DNA from: Psychrobacter immobilis
GTDB lineage: Bacteria > Pseudomonadota > Gammaproteobacteria > Pseudomonadales > Moraxellaceae
DNA length: 64,000 nucleotides
Assembly: GCF_904846185.1 (NCBI RefSeq)
Contig: NZ_CAJGZQ010000002.1
Location: forward strand, 1 to 64,000
Direction: 5' to 3'
Part shown: piece after piece, positions 37,827 through 47,224 of the stretch
Layout of the letters: each line of letters opens with the position of its first letter
How positions within the stretch are numbered: position 1 is the first letter of the stretch
Position numbers and translations under genes: made by a program
Notes under the pieces: generated by a model
Told to the model about the DNA's origin: nothing
What the model saw: only the letters and a program-made list of their open reading frames with translations
Database searches by the model: none

Positions 37827-38876
37827 TTATTTAGCGTTAGCAAAAGCCTCTTTGATGGTCGTCAAATCCTGCATCCATTGATAATAACCGCCAAAGGCAA
37901 GGTATGAGTCTGGGCTAAGGTAAACCACTTGATTTTTACTCCATGCGTTGGTTTGCGCGACCAATGGATTGTCCAATACGGCTTTGGCACCAGCACCATC
38001 TTCACCAATGGCGGCACTGCGATCGACGACGAATAACCAGTCTGGATTGGTTTTTTGTATGTATTCAAACGAGATTGGCTGGCCGTGGCGCGCATCGGCG
38101 ATTTGGTCATCTGCCATTGGAATATCCAGCACGGTATGGATAAAACCGTAGCGTGATTTGTCGCCGTAGGCAGACAGCTTATTGCCATTGACCATGACCA
38201 CTAAGCCTTTACCTTTATCTTTGGTTAATGTTTTGGTCTCATCAATGAGCCCGTCGATATTGCCTTGCAGTTTCGCTGCTTGAGCACTTTTACCGAACAA
38301 TGCACCCAAATCATGCAAACGCTGCTTGCTCGATTCATAGATATTTGCAGTATCAATTGTCATGTCGAGCGTTGGCGCAATACTAGACAGCGCATCATAT
38401 TTTTCTGCCATGCGCGAGCCGACCAAGATAGCTTGCGGCTGCATCGCGTTCAACGCCTCAAGATCTGGCTCAAATACAGTGCCGACAGTTTTTGGTTCAG
38501 GCTGTGTCTTAGATTGTAAATTGTCTAATTTTAGACCGCTTGGCATGCCATCAACAGCAACATCAAGCGCGGCCAAATCCTGCATCAACGTCATATCATA
38601 GACCACCAACGGCGATGGATTCATTGCCAAGTCGATATTACCTTTTACCGTGTCGACCGTGATTTTTTCAACAGAGACCGCATCGTTATTAGCGACATTC
38701 GAGGCATGATCTGCTGTTTGATTTTCAGTCTTAGCGTCAGCGGGCTCGGAGTCGTTAGATTCAGGTGAGCTACAACCTGTCACACTGATCGTAGCAACCA
38801 GAGCGGTCACCATGGCAGTCAGTAAAGGGCGTTTGAAAAAAGGAGTAGAGCGGTTAGGCAATAAAATAATAGACAT
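37827..38876 (-). CDS. Siderophore-binding lipoprotein (FatB/CeuE type)
   Basis: Class III periplasmic binding protein, 349 residues. It has a long signal and a lipobox ending SVTGCSS (Cys near residue 35), followed by an Asp/Glu/Asn-rich linker of about 35 residues. The binding fold has PLVVYDMTLMQDLAALDV, GTVFEPDLEALNAMQPQAILVG and VYLSPDSYLAFGGYYQWMQD. It is closest in style to FatB, CeuE and YclQ, which bind catecholate or petrobactin-like siderophores. First gene of the minus-strand transport operon, divergent from tonB across a region with Fur-box-like sequences. Confidence 0.91.
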   Translation of the reverse strand: MSIILLPNRSTPFFKRPLLTAMVTALVATISVTGCSSPESNDSEPADAKTENQTADHASNVANNDAVSVEKITVDTVKGNIDLAMNPSPLVVYDMTLMQDLAALDVAVDGMPSGLKLDNLQSKTQPEPKTVGTVFEPDLEALNAMQPQAILVGSRMAEKYDALSSIAPTLDMTIDTANIYESSKQRLHDLGALFGKSAQAAKLQGNIDGLIDETKTLTKDKGKGLVVMVNGNKLSAYGDKSRYGFIHTVLDIPMADDQIADARHGQPISFEYIQKTNPDWLFVVDRSAAIGEDGAGAKAVLDNPLVAQTNAWSKNQVVYLSPDSYLAFGGYYQWMQDLTTIKEAFANAK

Positions 38877-39128
38877 AAATAACTCGGTATATCAGCTGGT
38901 TGGACAAAGGATGTATCAAATAATCGGTCATATAAAAGTAAAAAGAACTTCATCGATGTAATGCTTCACACCATACAATGCTCGACGGTATTACTTTTGA
39001 CGTTATGATTTTTTATGGGTTGTTTTTACGCTTAGCTATTGAGATGTTCAACATGCCTTAATATCTTGAGATTTTGTAATCTTAAAGATTCGCAGTCGAT
39101 TAGGGGCTATGATAAATTAATTGAGACT

Positions 39129-39151
39129 CATTATCAATACAAATGATAATG
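39129..39151. promoter_or_regulatory. Fur-box-like inverted repeat
   Basis: Arms CATTATC and GATAATG are perfectly complementary across a nine-base spacer, and both arms match Fur half sites. It lies about 250 bases before the siderophore-binding protein gene and 240 before tonB. Confidence 0.65.
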
Positions 39152-39321
39152 GTTTTTATTACGTCACTTTATTACATGGGGTTTGACTGCCTTGGCACAA
39201 TAAGCATACATAGCGATATTTGAGAAAGGGTGGTCGAATAACTAAGAAAATTTTGCTTATTAATAACGCTAAATGATAGGCCGATTATTTGCCTGATAAG
39301 CAAAATTATTATAAATTTATT

Positions 39322-39340
39322 ATTGATAATAATTATCGTT
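39322..39340. promoter_or_regulatory. Fur-box-like site before tonB
   Basis: ATTGATAATAATTATCGTT contains the perfect palindrome GATAATAATTATC and closely follows the Fur consensus. It lies about 50 bases before the tonB start codon, in the expected promoter zone. Confidence 0.75.
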
Positions 39341-39390
39341 TGCATTATTATCTACGCCATTCTACCTCGGTTAATGAATATTAGGGTGTT

Positions 39391-40365
39391 ATGAGTTCAA
39401 CGGATTTAGACGCGCCACCACTTAAATTGATACTCGCAGCTATTATTATAGTGGTGGGTTTGCACGTGCTGACGGCAGTCGCATTGGTGGCGATCAAGAC
39501 GCCTGAGATAAAAGTTGAACCAAAAAAAGACACACCACCTATCGAGATAGAGATGGTGACGTTACCTGTCAAAACAGCCGTCCCTGAAGTAGAAAAAGTT
39601 CAGGAAGTAACGCCCAAAAAAGCAGCGCCTAAAACAGAGTCAAAACCTGAACCTAAAAAACAAGCACCGTCAAAACCTAAAGTAGCTCCAGTAGTGAAGG
39701 CTAAGCAAAATACACCAGAAAAACCGGTGGTAAAAGCCAAAAAGGCTGATATAGCACCTGTCGTAAAAGTAGAAAAAAAGAAGCCGGATATTATTAAAAA
39801 AGAGGTGTCGAAAAAGCCAATAGTAGAATCGAAAGTCGATACCTCAATGGCTGATAGTCAACGTGAAGCTGAAGAACGACGTAAAATGCTAGCAGTAGCA
39901 TCACAAAAGGCCGCTCAAGAAGCCCATGATAGAGCAGTGCAAGACGCTAAGAGAATAGCCGATGCCAAGGCTGCCCGAGAAGCTCAAGCCGAAGCGAATG
40001 CCAGAAAAGCAGCAGAAGACAAAGCGGCTAAAGATGCCGCGCAAAAAGCAGCAGCCGCTGCAAGTAATGAACCCGTGAGCTTTACTGCTAGTGCTGCAGA
40101 CTGGGCATCAGCGCCAAACTTTAGCTTTCCTACTCGAGCCGCTCGTAGAGCATCTTCGGGTGATACATTCAAAGTGGTATTGATATTAAGAGTGAATAAG
40201 CAGGGCGGTATTGATAGTGCTCGCGTTGCTCAATCTTCAGGCAATTCAATAGTAGATAAAGAGGCGCAGCGTCAAGTAAGCTCTGGAAAATTCAGACCTT
40301 TTACTAAAAATGGCGTGCCAGTCGTCGGTAATGTCACATTACCTGTTACTTATAATGTGCCATAA
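39391..40365 (+). CDS. tonB: TonB energy transducer with TolA-like helical linker
   Basis: Spans the periplasm to pass proton-motive force from ExbB/ExbD to TonB-dependent receptors. The 324-residue product has one N-terminal membrane anchor (about residues 10-32) and a Lys/Pro/Val-rich stretch (about 45-150). An Ala/Glu/Lys/Arg-rich helical region (about 155-225), reminiscent of TolA domain II, follows. The C-terminal TonB domain (about 240-324) has FKVVLILRVNKQGGIDSARV and ends LPVTYNVP. TolA is the alternative, but the exbB/exbD and iron neighbours favour TonB. A Fur-like box lies about 50 bases upstream. Confidence 0.9.
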   Translation: MSSTDLDAPPLKLILAAIIIVVGLHVLTAVALVAIKTPEIKVEPKKDTPPIEIEMVTLPVKTAVPEVEKVQEVTPKKAAPKTESKPEPKKQAPSKPKVAPVVKAKQNTPEKPVVKAKKADIAPVVKVEKKKPDIIKKEVSKKPIVESKVDTSMADSQREAEERRKMLAVASQKAAQEAHDRAVQDAKRIADAKAAREAQAEANARKAAEDKAAKDAAQKAAAAASNEPVSFTASAADWASAPNFSFPTRAARRASSGDTFKVVLILRVNKQGGIDSARVAQSSGNSIVDKEAQRQVSSGKFRPFTKNGVPVVGNVTLPVTYNVP

Positions 40366-40443
40366 ATACATGGTTATTAGTACCAAGCATCGGCGCAATC
40401 GCAAATAATCGAACAATGGTAATAAAATACAAAGGAGTCTGAC

Positions 40444-41133
40444 ATGGACTTTATGCAATACTGGCAAATCAGCGACATGGTGACAAAAACGTTGTTCTTT
40501 TTGTTGCTTGCTTTATCTATTCTTTCTTGGGTGACTGGCATCATTCGTGTGCTACAAAGCCGCAAATTGGCCGCCAATGTTGCAGATGATTTGAGTCAGC
40601 AGATTCAAGTAAAACAGGCTGAGATGATAGCAGCAGATGCCACTACTCGACGTTTGGTTACTGAGCAGATCTTGCTCAAGCATATTGGTCGTTACCGTTT
40701 TGCCAGTGAGCGCGGCTTACCTATTCTTGGGACGACGGCCGCAATTGCGCCATTTATCGGTTTGTTTGGGACGGTATGGGGAATTTTTCATGCGCTACAT
40801 AACATTGGCATGAGTGGGCAAGCGGGTTTGGGACAAGTAGCAGGGCCAGTCGGTGAGGCACTTATCATGACAGGTTTGGGGATCGCCGTGGCGATTCCAG
40901 CCGTGGTGTTTTATAACCTTGCAGTGCGTATCAATCGCCGTGTGATGTATCACGCCAACGATAGAGCGCATGACTTATTAGCACGTTCTGCCGAAATGAT
41001 CGTTACCCAGCAGCCGTTAACGGACAGCAAATCGACTGTTACCCAAGATTCGTTAGCAAAGGGTGTGCACTCAAACACAGCAGATGCTCAGCAAGTGACT
41101 CATTATCATAATTCAGCCACGTCGCAGCCTTAA
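40444..41133 (+). CDS. exbB: ExbB proton channel subunit
   Basis: MotA/TolQ/ExbB-family inner-membrane protein, 229 residues with three membrane segments (about 18-38, 100-122 and 140-165). The conserved core is GLPILGTTAAIAPFIGLFGTVWGIFHAL and GEALIMTGLGIAVAIPAVVFYN, quoted in part as AAIAPFIGLFGTVWGI. It has a hydrophilic tail of about 40 residues after the conserved domain. GGAGTCTGAC precedes the ATG. It lies 78 bases after tonB and 82 before exbD. Confidence 0.94.
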   Translation: MDFMQYWQISDMVTKTLFFLLLALSILSWVTGIIRVLQSRKLAANVADDLSQQIQVKQAEMIAADATTRRLVTEQILLKHIGRYRFASERGLPILGTTAAIAPFIGLFGTVWGIFHALHNIGMSGQAGLGQVAGPVGEALIMTGLGIAVAIPAVVFYNLAVRINRRVMYHANDRAHDLLARSAEMIVTQQPLTDSKSTVTQDSLAKGVHSNTADAQQVTHYHNSATSQP

Positions 41134-41215
41134 CGATTATCCATTGATGGGACAGTCCGTTAGGCGATAGTCAAGCGAGCTATATTGCGAATAACCAAAT
41201 GTATTGAGAGTAATT

Positions 41216-41617
41216 ATGGCATTTCAATTGGGTGATGATGACAGTCAAAGTATGAGTGAGATGAACCTCATTCCGCTTATCGACATCATGCTGGTATTGA
41301 TGATTATATTTCTATTGACGGCGACCGTACTGAATCCGACAGTGCCACTAGAGTTGCCGAAGACCAGTGCTGCGTTAAATGAGGCGCCACCAGAGGCTAT
41401 TCAAATTAGCATCGATAAAGACGCAGGGATATTTTGGGACAGCGATGCGATTAGCATGGAGGAGTTAGAGGCACGGTTACAACAGCAAAGTGCTGGAGGT
41501 AAAGACCCTTCTGTACAATTGCGTGCTGACAAAGACAGTAAGTATGACACGGTCGCTCAAGTGCTAGCCGCTGCCAGTCAAGCAGGACTTACGAAGATAG
41601 CCTTTGTCAATGAATAA
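41216..41617 (+). CDS. exbD: ExbD subunit
   Basis: A 133-residue inner-membrane protein with one N-terminal membrane segment. The hallmark is EMNLIPLIDIMLVLMIIFLLTA with the proton-conducting Asp in PLIDIMLVL. The periplasmic domain contains IQISIDKDAGIFWDSDAIS and VQLRADKDSKYDTVAQVLAAA. The ATG at 41216 is preferred over a TTG four codons upstream, with GAGAG nearby. Last gene of the tonB-exbB-exbD operon, followed by a strong terminator. Confidence 0.94.
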   Translation: MAFQLGDDDSQSMSEMNLIPLIDIMLVLMIIFLLTATVLNPTVPLELPKTSAALNEAPPEAIQISIDKDAGIFWDSDAISMEELEARLQQQSAGGKDPSVQLRADKDSKYDTVAQVLAAASQAGLTKIAFVNE

Positions 41618-41724
41618 GGCGAGTCTATAAAAGACGTGATTATCATATGATGTTTGCTAGATAGCCAACCATCAAAAAGGTAGCTAATATAACAATAAAA
41701 CAAAAATAATAAACTTTTCTCCAG

Positions 41725-41772
41725 CCTCAATGAGTACTTAAACCTCAAATTAAGTACTCATTGGGGTTTTCT
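41725..41772. terminator. Strong bidirectional terminator after exbD
   Basis: A 17-bp stem, CCTCAATGAGTACTTAA against TTAAGTACTCATTGGGG with one G-U position, surrounds an eight-base loop and ends in TTTTCTTTTT. It lies between exbD and the convergent DUF2799 lipoprotein gene. Confidence 0.9.
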
Positions 41773-41774
41773 TT

Positions 41775-42314
41775 TTACCAGCCATAGCCAAAGGGATGAT
41801 AGCCGTAACCGAAGCGCCCAGGCCCGTAGCCAAACGGATAAGGCGAACGTAGGTAATCGAGATCACGTTGACGGATATAGTAGTAACGTCCTTGCGCGTA
41901 AGCTTCTTCTAGCTTTTCGATGCCTTCGAGCGGACAAACGGGCTGCCAGTCGTAGCCTTCGCGACCAAGTTTATAAGCATTGAGCTCGGTGCAGTAGCTT
42001 TTGAGACCTTGCTGTCGCCCTTGCTCCCATTGTATACGGTTGGGCAGGGGACCACCTACCTTTGCGCAGCTATCAGCATAATGACCGAAATAAGCACCTG
42101 AACGCCCTTGTAAGCCATCAGCATAGCCGACTTCTTGCCAGTTGCTTTCCTGACATTGCTGCGGGGTGAGATTTTGCGTCGTTGCACAGCCTGATAGGGT
42201 AAATAAGGCAGCGCTTACTAGCGAGAGGGTAAGCCCAGTTTTACTCATGAGTTTATGGACACATTTGCTCGCTAGTGAAGCGGTCGATGAGTTTCGCTTA
42301 AGAAGATAATTCAT
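41775..42314 (-). CDS. DUF2799 lipoprotein
   Basis: A 179-residue putative outer-membrane or periplasmic lipoprotein. Its lipobox ends in LFTLSGCATTQ (Cys near residue 43), followed by DUF2799 features such as CQESNWQEVGYADGLQG, LPNRIQWEQGRQQGL and YCTELNAYKLGREGYDW. The C-terminal end is very rich in Gly, Tyr, Phe and Pro (about 22 residues, repeated FGYG motif). Function of the family is unknown. A later ATG in the signal region (MSKTG) would give a more usual signal length. It ends immediately beside the shared terminator. Confidence 0.85.
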   Translation of the reverse strand: MNYLLKRNSSTASLASKCVHKLMSKTGLTLSLVSAALFTLSGCATTQNLTPQQCQESNWQEVGYADGLQGRSGAYFGHYADSCAKVGGPLPNRIQWEQGRQQGLKSYCTELNAYKLGREGYDWQPVCPLEGIEKLEEAYAQGRYYYIRQRDLDYLRSPYPFGYGPGRFGYGYHPFGYGW

Positions 42315-42337
42315 AATAAACCTGCGCGCGTTTAAAA

Positions 42338-42577
42338 TTATGGTTTATCATAGCACTTTTTGATGCTGACAACTTTTTGTATCTCGTTATTATACTGTTT
42401 TTTATTCGAGCTAAGTATTTGATCTATTAGCACATATAGCCAAAGCATCGAGATTCGAAAACGCAGGTGGTTGGTGATTATCAACTCATCATGCTTGATT
42501 TTTAACGGTTCGTGCTCATTATAAGCTTCTATATAGTAGCCAGTATTCAGACAATCATTTGTTAAACAGCCGCACAT
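42338..42577 (-). CDS. Doubtful small ORF
   Basis: 79 codons on the minus strand, 24 bases from the DUF2799 gene. The product has one hydrophobic stretch near residue 45 and a Cys-rich start, with no domain recognised. There is no convincing Shine-Dalgarno sequence. It is the only candidate in a 433-base gap between genes, so it is listed with low confidence. Confidence 0.25.
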   Translation of the reverse strand: MCGCLTNDCLNTGYYIEAYNEHEPLKIKHDELIITNHLRFRISMLWLYVLIDQILSSNKKQYNNEIQKVVSIKKCYDKP

Positions 42578-42629
42578 TAGAACGCTACTGGTTAGAAAAT
42601 GACTGGTTAAAAGTTACTGCTCAAACAAT

Positions 42630-42667
42630 CAGTGATTGCTTTTTTATAGTTAGCTAGGCAATCACTG
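42630..42667. repeat. Perfect 10-bp inverted repeat
   Basis: CAGTGATTGC and GCAATCACTG pair perfectly across an 18-base AT-rich loop that starts with T6. It lies 80 bases before the gene at 42748 and may be an operator or a structured leader; no known regulator matched by eye. Confidence 0.6.
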
Positions 42668-42747
42668 TCTTTGTTGTAGCCTGTTGTATAGATAGTAGTG
42701 GTTTTATTTTTTAGTACATTTTTATTTATCCAAAAGGCCGGATCATC

Positions 42748-43344
42748 ATGGGAACATTCATTGGCGTTATCATTGTACTATTTGTATTAGGGAGTATGAT
42801 GGCGCTCAAACCTAACGGTATCGATCAGCGTTTGGATAAGCTGCGCATGACCGCGCGCCGTTTGCAATTGAATCCAAAGCTGGTGAGCTGTCCTGATTGG
42901 ATCAAAGGTAAAGACAACGAATATGGGCGTGGAATGTTAGGTCAATACTGTTTAGTGTTAGATGATGTGCAGCTGCCGCACACGCGCTATCAAGTGATTG
43001 ATGGGCAATGGCGACCAGATAGTAGTTTTGTCGATACAAGCAAAGATGATGTTAAGCTCACGATTCCAAGTGCGATTCGTGCTAATAACAGCACTAATAA
43101 TACGATTATCAAGAAAACCAATTTTAGCTTGGATAAAGCACCGCTAGACTTGCCAGTCAGTATTGAGCCGTTTGTTAAAGGTTTACTGACTAAGGCCAAT
43201 AGTATCGTGATTTATTGGGAAGATATCGCTTATGTGCGTCCTTCATCCAATCCCGCTTATCAGCAAAAATTGATTGAAGCAGATTTGTTGGTGCTCAAAA
43301 AACAGCTTGAACAATGGGCGTCAGAGATGCAAAAGCGCCTATAA
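42748..43344 (+). CDS. Conserved hypothetical protein with N-terminal membrane anchor
   Basis: A 198-residue protein with one hydrophobic segment at residues 4-20, then a soluble domain. I do not recognise a domain. The segment RLDKLRMTARRLQLNPKLV followed by CPDW and GQYCLVLDD suggests a conserved extracytoplasmic or cytoplasmic fold with two Cys residues. It lies upstream of topA in the same direction, about 270-290 bases away, so it probably has its own promoter. AAGG is found 13 bases before the ATG. Confidence 0.75.
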   Translation: MGTFIGVIIVLFVLGSMMALKPNGIDQRLDKLRMTARRLQLNPKLVSCPDWIKGKDNEYGRGMLGQYCLVLDDVQLPHTRYQVIDGQWRPDSSFVDTSKDDVKLTIPSAIRANNSTNNTIIKKTNFSLDKAPLDLPVSIEPFVKGLLTKANSIVIYWEDIAYVRPSSNPAYQQKLIEADLLVLKKQLEQWASEMQKRL

Positions 43345-43631
43345 AACGGCTACAAGGTAGAAAATCATTTTTTAATCTCCATTTATAAGCAATATGCAAG
43401 CACTTTTGGCAAACTCTCAGTCATTTACAGTTGACAGTGTAATGCTTAGCAGTGTAACGTCTTTATAACTGACTCTTTATCTTATGGTTATTGTTTGTTT
43501 TATAAACGTTTTTTTAAGCAGCTATTACTATAATGATTCACCGCGCTACTATAACTCACAATTATAAATTGCCATGCTGCTGTATTTATTCTTACTTTTA
43601 ATTTACTCATATAATAATGGTGTCGTCACAT

Positions 43632-46298
43632 ATGGCAAAAACCGCAACCAAAAAAAGTCCAGCGCCCGCTGCTGGTAATCCCAAAGGCAGTCCAAAGGGC
43701 AAGTCTTTGGTGATTGTAGAATCACCTGCCAAGGCAAAAACAATCAATAAATACCTTGGCGATGACTTTATCGTGCGCTCCAGTATTGGTCATGTCCGTG
43801 ATCTACCAGTTGGCGCAAGCAAAAGTGCAAAAAAACCAACAACGACCAAAAAAGATGACAGTCTAAGCAAAGAAGAAAAAACCCAGCAAGCCTTGGTACG
43901 GCGCATGGGCGTCGATCCAGAACATGACTGGGCAGCAGTTTATGAAGTATTACCAAATAAAACTAAGGTTATCAAAGAGCTGAAAGCTTTAGCTAAAGAC
44001 GCTGACAAAATCTATCTGGCAACGGATATGGATAGAGAAGGGGAAGCGATTGCGTGGCATCTTAAAGAAGTCATCGGCGGTCCAGACAGTAAATATGAGC
44101 GTGTGGTTTTTAACGAGATTACCAAATCCGCCATTCAAAATGCCTTTAAGCAGCCCTCCAAACTTGATATCGATCGTGTCAATGCCCAGCAAGCGCGGCG
44201 CTTTTTAGACCGTGTTGTTGGTTTTATGGTATCGCCGCTGCTGTGGCAAAAGGTTGCTCGCGGTCTCTCTGCAGGTCGCGTCCAGTCCGTTGCTATGCGT
44301 CTAGTCGTAGAAAGAGAACATGAAATTCGCGCCTTTATACCAGAAGAGTATTGGCAAATTCATGCCGATACTCACGTTGCCAGTAGCAAAGAGGACGCTG
44401 AGCAAATTGCGATTCGCTTAGAGGCGACCAAGCAAGGCGGCAAAACGCTTAAGCTCGTCAATAAAGAGCAGACAGATAAAGTCTTAGAAATTCTTAACTC
44501 AAGTAACTTTATCGTCAAAGAGCGTGAAGAGAAGCCTACGCAATCGCGTCCGAGTGCGCCATTTATCACCTCGACATTGCAGCAAGCAGCCAGCACACGA
44601 TTGGGCTTTTCAGTTAAAAAGACCATGATTTTGGCACAGCGCTTATATGAAGCGGGTCATATTACTTATATGCGTACCGATTCGACTTTCTTATCTGGTG
44701 ATGCACTTGCTGCGGTACGTGGCTATATCGAAGACAGCTATGGCGCAAAATACGTACCAGAAAAGCCAAATTTCTACGGCAACAAACAAGGCGCACAAGA
44801 GGCGCATGAGGCGATTCGTCCCTCTAACGTCAATATGAAGTCAACGCAGCTTAAAGGGGTTGAGCGTGATGCCATCCGCCTGTACGAGCTGATTTGGCGT
44901 CAGTTTGTCGCTTGTCAGATGCTGCCAGCAAAATACTTGTCAGTGAATCTATTCGTCGCTGCCAATGATGTCGAGCTAAAAGCACGTGGTCGTACGTTAG
45001 TATTTGATGGTTACACCAAGGTTATGCCACCGGCAAAAACTGACGATACCTTATTACCGGACGTGAAAAAAGGCGATAAATTAATACTAGATAAGCTCGA
45101 TCCGAGTCAGCATTTCACCAAGCCACCACCGCGCTATACCGAGGCAAGTTTGGTGAAAGAGCTTGAGAAAAAAGGTATTGGTCGTCCATCAACTTATGCG
45201 TCTATCATCTCGACCATTCAAGATCGCGGCTATGTGAAGCTTGAGAACAAGCGCCTGTTTGCTGAAAAAATGGGTGATATTGTTACCGACAGACTAACCG
45301 CAAGCTTCCCAGATTTGATGGATTATACCTTTACCGCTGCGCTAGAGGACAAGCTTGACCATGTCGCAGAAGGTGATACAGATTGGAAAGATGTCCTCGA
45401 TAATTTCTATGGCGACTTCAAAACAACGCTTGATCGCGCCAAAGAAAAAGACGGTATGCGCCCAAATGATCCAACTGACGTACCGGACGTGCATTGCGAT
45501 CTTTGCGATCGTCCAATGCAATTACGTACTGGCTCAACGGGTGTATTCCTAGGTTGTACTGGCTATAATTTACCGCCAAAAGAGCGCTGTAAAGGCACTA
45601 AGAATTTAATGCCCGTCGAAGCTTTTGCCAATCTTGATGAGGCAGAAGGTGATGATGAAGCGGCAGAAGTTCGCGATTTGATGGAGAAAAAGCGTTGCCC
45701 GAAATGTAGCACAGCAATGAATGGTTATATCGTCGATGGCGGTCTGAAACTGCATGTGTGTGGTAACAATCCTGATTGTGATGGTTATGTCTTAGAAGAA
45801 GGCAAGTTCGAAGTGCCTGGCTCTGATTCTCCAACCATTGACTGTAATAAGTGCGATGGACAAATGGAGCTAAAGACGGGACGTTTTGGTCCTTACTTCG
45901 CTTGTCAGCAATGTGATAATACGCGTAAAGTGCTAAAAACAGGCGAAGCCGCACCGCCGCGCATGGATCCTATTCATCTGCCAGAGCTGAAATCAACCAA
46001 GCACGATGATTACTTTATCTTGCGTGAAGGGGCAGCTGGGATGTTCTTGGCAGCGTCTAAATTCCCGAAAGTACGCGAGACACGCGCACCCAAGCTGGCT
46101 GAGCTACGCGAAATCAAAGATAAAATGGAAGATAAATTCCAGTATTTGTTTGAAGGTCCAGATGAAGATCCAGATGGTAATCCAACCATTCTACGCTGGT
46201 CACGTAAGAAGAAGGAGCAATATATCGGCTCTGAGAAAAATGGCAAGGCCACACGTTGGGGTGTGTATTGGCGTAATGGCAAATGGGTAGAGGAGTAA
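43632..46298 (+). CDS. topA: DNA topoisomerase I (type IA)
   Basis: Relaxes negative supercoils behind RNA polymerase by single-strand cleavage. The product of 888 residues has the TOPRIM start [14 protein letters not shown] (Glu30) and the acidic triad TDMDREGE (132-134). The active-site tyrosine is Tyr346 in ITYMRTDST. At least three C-terminal Cys4 zinc-ribbon-like motifs follow: [19 protein letters not shown] and [13 protein letters not shown] 43632 is preferred over 43617 because the family-like MAKTATKK start is there; neither has a clear ribosome site. The N-terminal 25 residues are a basic, low-complexity tail. It ends in a hairpin terminator. Confidence 0.97.
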   Translation: MAKTATKKSPAPAAGNPKGSPKGKSLVIVESPAKAKTINKYLGDDFIVRSSIGHVRDLPVGASKSAKKPTTTKKDDSLSKEEKTQQALVRRMGVDPEHDWAAVYEVLPNKTKVIKELKALAKDADKIYLATDMDREGEAIAWHLKEVIGGPDSKYERVVFNEITKSAIQNAFKQPSKLDIDRVNAQQARRFLDRVVGFMVSPLLWQKVARGLSAGRVQSVAMRLVVEREHEIRAFIPEEYWQIHADTHVASSKEDAEQIAIRLEATKQGGKTLKLVNKEQTDKVLEILNSSNFIVKEREEKPTQSRPSAPFITSTLQQAASTRLGFSVKKTMILAQRLYEAGHITYMRTDSTFLSGDALAAVRGYIEDSYGAKYVPEKPNFYGNKQGAQEAHEAIRPSNVNMKSTQLKGVERDAIRLYELIWRQFVACQMLPAKYLSVNLFVAANDVELKARGRTLVFDGYTKVMPPAKTDDTLLPDVKKGDKLILDKLDPSQHFTKPPPRYTEASLVKELEKKGIGRPSTYASIISTIQDRGYVKLENKRLFAEKMGDIVTDRLTASFPDLMDYTFTAALEDKLDHVAEGDTDWKDVLDNFYGDFKTTLDRAKEKDGMRPNDPTDVPDVHCDLCDRPMQLRTGSTGVFLGCTGYNLPPKERCKGTKNLMPVEAFANLDEAEGDDEAAEVRDLMEKKRCPKCSTAMNGYIVDGGLKLHVCGNNPDCDGYVLEEGKFEVPGSDSPTIDCNKCDGQMELKTGRFGPYFACQQCDNTRKVLKTGEAAPPRMDPIHLPELKSTKHDDYFILREGAAGMFLAASKFPKVRETRAPKLAELREIKDKMEDKFQYLFEGPDEDPDGNPTILRWSRKKKEQYIGSEKNGKATRWGVYWRNGKWVEE

Positions 46299-46387
46299 GT
46301 CTCCTTTACTTTTTATCTTGATGATTGATTGTTAATATATGAGATTCTATATCACTCATATTGTTTTAAGCTATGAAATTTTGAACA

Positions 46388-46421
46388 ATAAAAAACCTCT
46401 TAGATTCTAAGAGGTTTTTTT
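46388..46421. terminator. Bidirectional terminator between topA and sodC
   Basis: AAAAACCTCTTAGA pairs with TCTAAGAGGTTTTT around a short loop, with A-run and T-run flanks, so it can serve both convergent genes. Confidence 0.88.
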
Positions 46422-46468
46422 GTGCTATTCATATATGTGCTATCAATAACAGCTAGGTTCATATGCTA

Positions 46469-47026
46469 TTAGTTCTTTTCGATGATACCGCAAGCAACGC
46501 GGTCGCCTGCATTACCAGCTGGTTGGCTAGTATAGTCATCAGCACCGCTATGCACGATAAAGGCTAGACGATTAACGCTATATTTACCAGCATCAGCGAC
46601 AGAAATTTTCTTATTCACATAGTTAATAGTAGCCACGCCATCTGCATTGGCAGTCAGGTTAGGCAAATCACCAGCATGACCATTCATATCATCAGGATTA
46701 GAGTGAGGCTTATTGTCAGGATTAAAGTGACCACCTGCCGCTTTACCCATATCAGCACAGCTGCCTGTTTCGTGGATATGTAGTGATACCGTTTTGCCTG
46801 GCTGCAAATTCATCAGCTTACCGTAGACTTGTACGCCGCCATCAACTGGACGTAAGAATACTTGACCCACTTCATTTTTATTGCCAGCGACTGCATTGAT
46901 AGTAGATTTTAAGGCAGGTTGGCTAAGTGGATTGCCAGTTTGCATTTGTCCTTCGACGGTTTGGCAACCCGTCATTACTAACGCTGAACCACATAATAGG
47001 GCACTTGCAAGCATTGTCTTATTCAT
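46469..47026 (-). CDS. sodC: Cu-Zn superoxide dismutase, lipoprotein
   Basis: Dismutates superoxide in the envelope. The product of 185 residues has a lipobox ending VMTGCQT (Cys about residue 21) and the copper/zinc motifs SLHIHETGSCADM, AGGHFNPDNKPHSNPDD and NGHAGDLPNL, plus the late AFIVHSGADDYTSQPAGNAGDRVACG. The His ligands and disulfide Cys are all present. The ATG at 47026 has GGAG seven bases upstream; a longer frame starts at TTG. It is convergent with topA and apparently transcribed alone. Confidence 0.95.
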   Translation of the reverse strand: MNKTMLASALLCGSALVMTGCQTVEGQMQTGNPLSQPALKSTINAVAGNKNEVGQVFLRPVDGGVQVYGKLMNLQPGKTVSLHIHETGSCADMGKAAGGHFNPDNKPHSNPDDMNGHAGDLPNLTANADGVATINYVNKKISVADAGKYSVNRLAFIVHSGADDYTSQPAGNAGDRVACGIIEKN

Positions 47027-47224
47027 TATTATCTCCAATTATTTTTAATATTTAGTTATTTTTGATAAAAAGCTAACTCTTGAAGGTTTATAGATAAATA
47101 CCTTTTGATTTCTACAAACATTCGTTAATGTCGTTATCAGTATAGCTAAGGATTAGATATATTTATTCATCAAATGCGCAACAATCGGTTAATAAATGTA
47201 AGTATCGTATGGGTTTTAAATTGT

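Larger units (their letters stand above)
38877..39390. other. Divergent Fur-controlled region: siderophore ABC / tonB
   Basis: 514 bases without a gene, strongly AT-rich. It contains two Fur-box-like sites (39129-39151 and 39322-39340) and must hold promoters for both the binding-protein operon and tonB-exbB-exbD. Confidence 0.65.

Noticed and set aside
45598-45954. 118-codon minus-strand ORF
   Set aside because: Antisense shadow of topA zinc-ribbon region; His/Tyr/Leu-rich composition is typical of a shadow frame.
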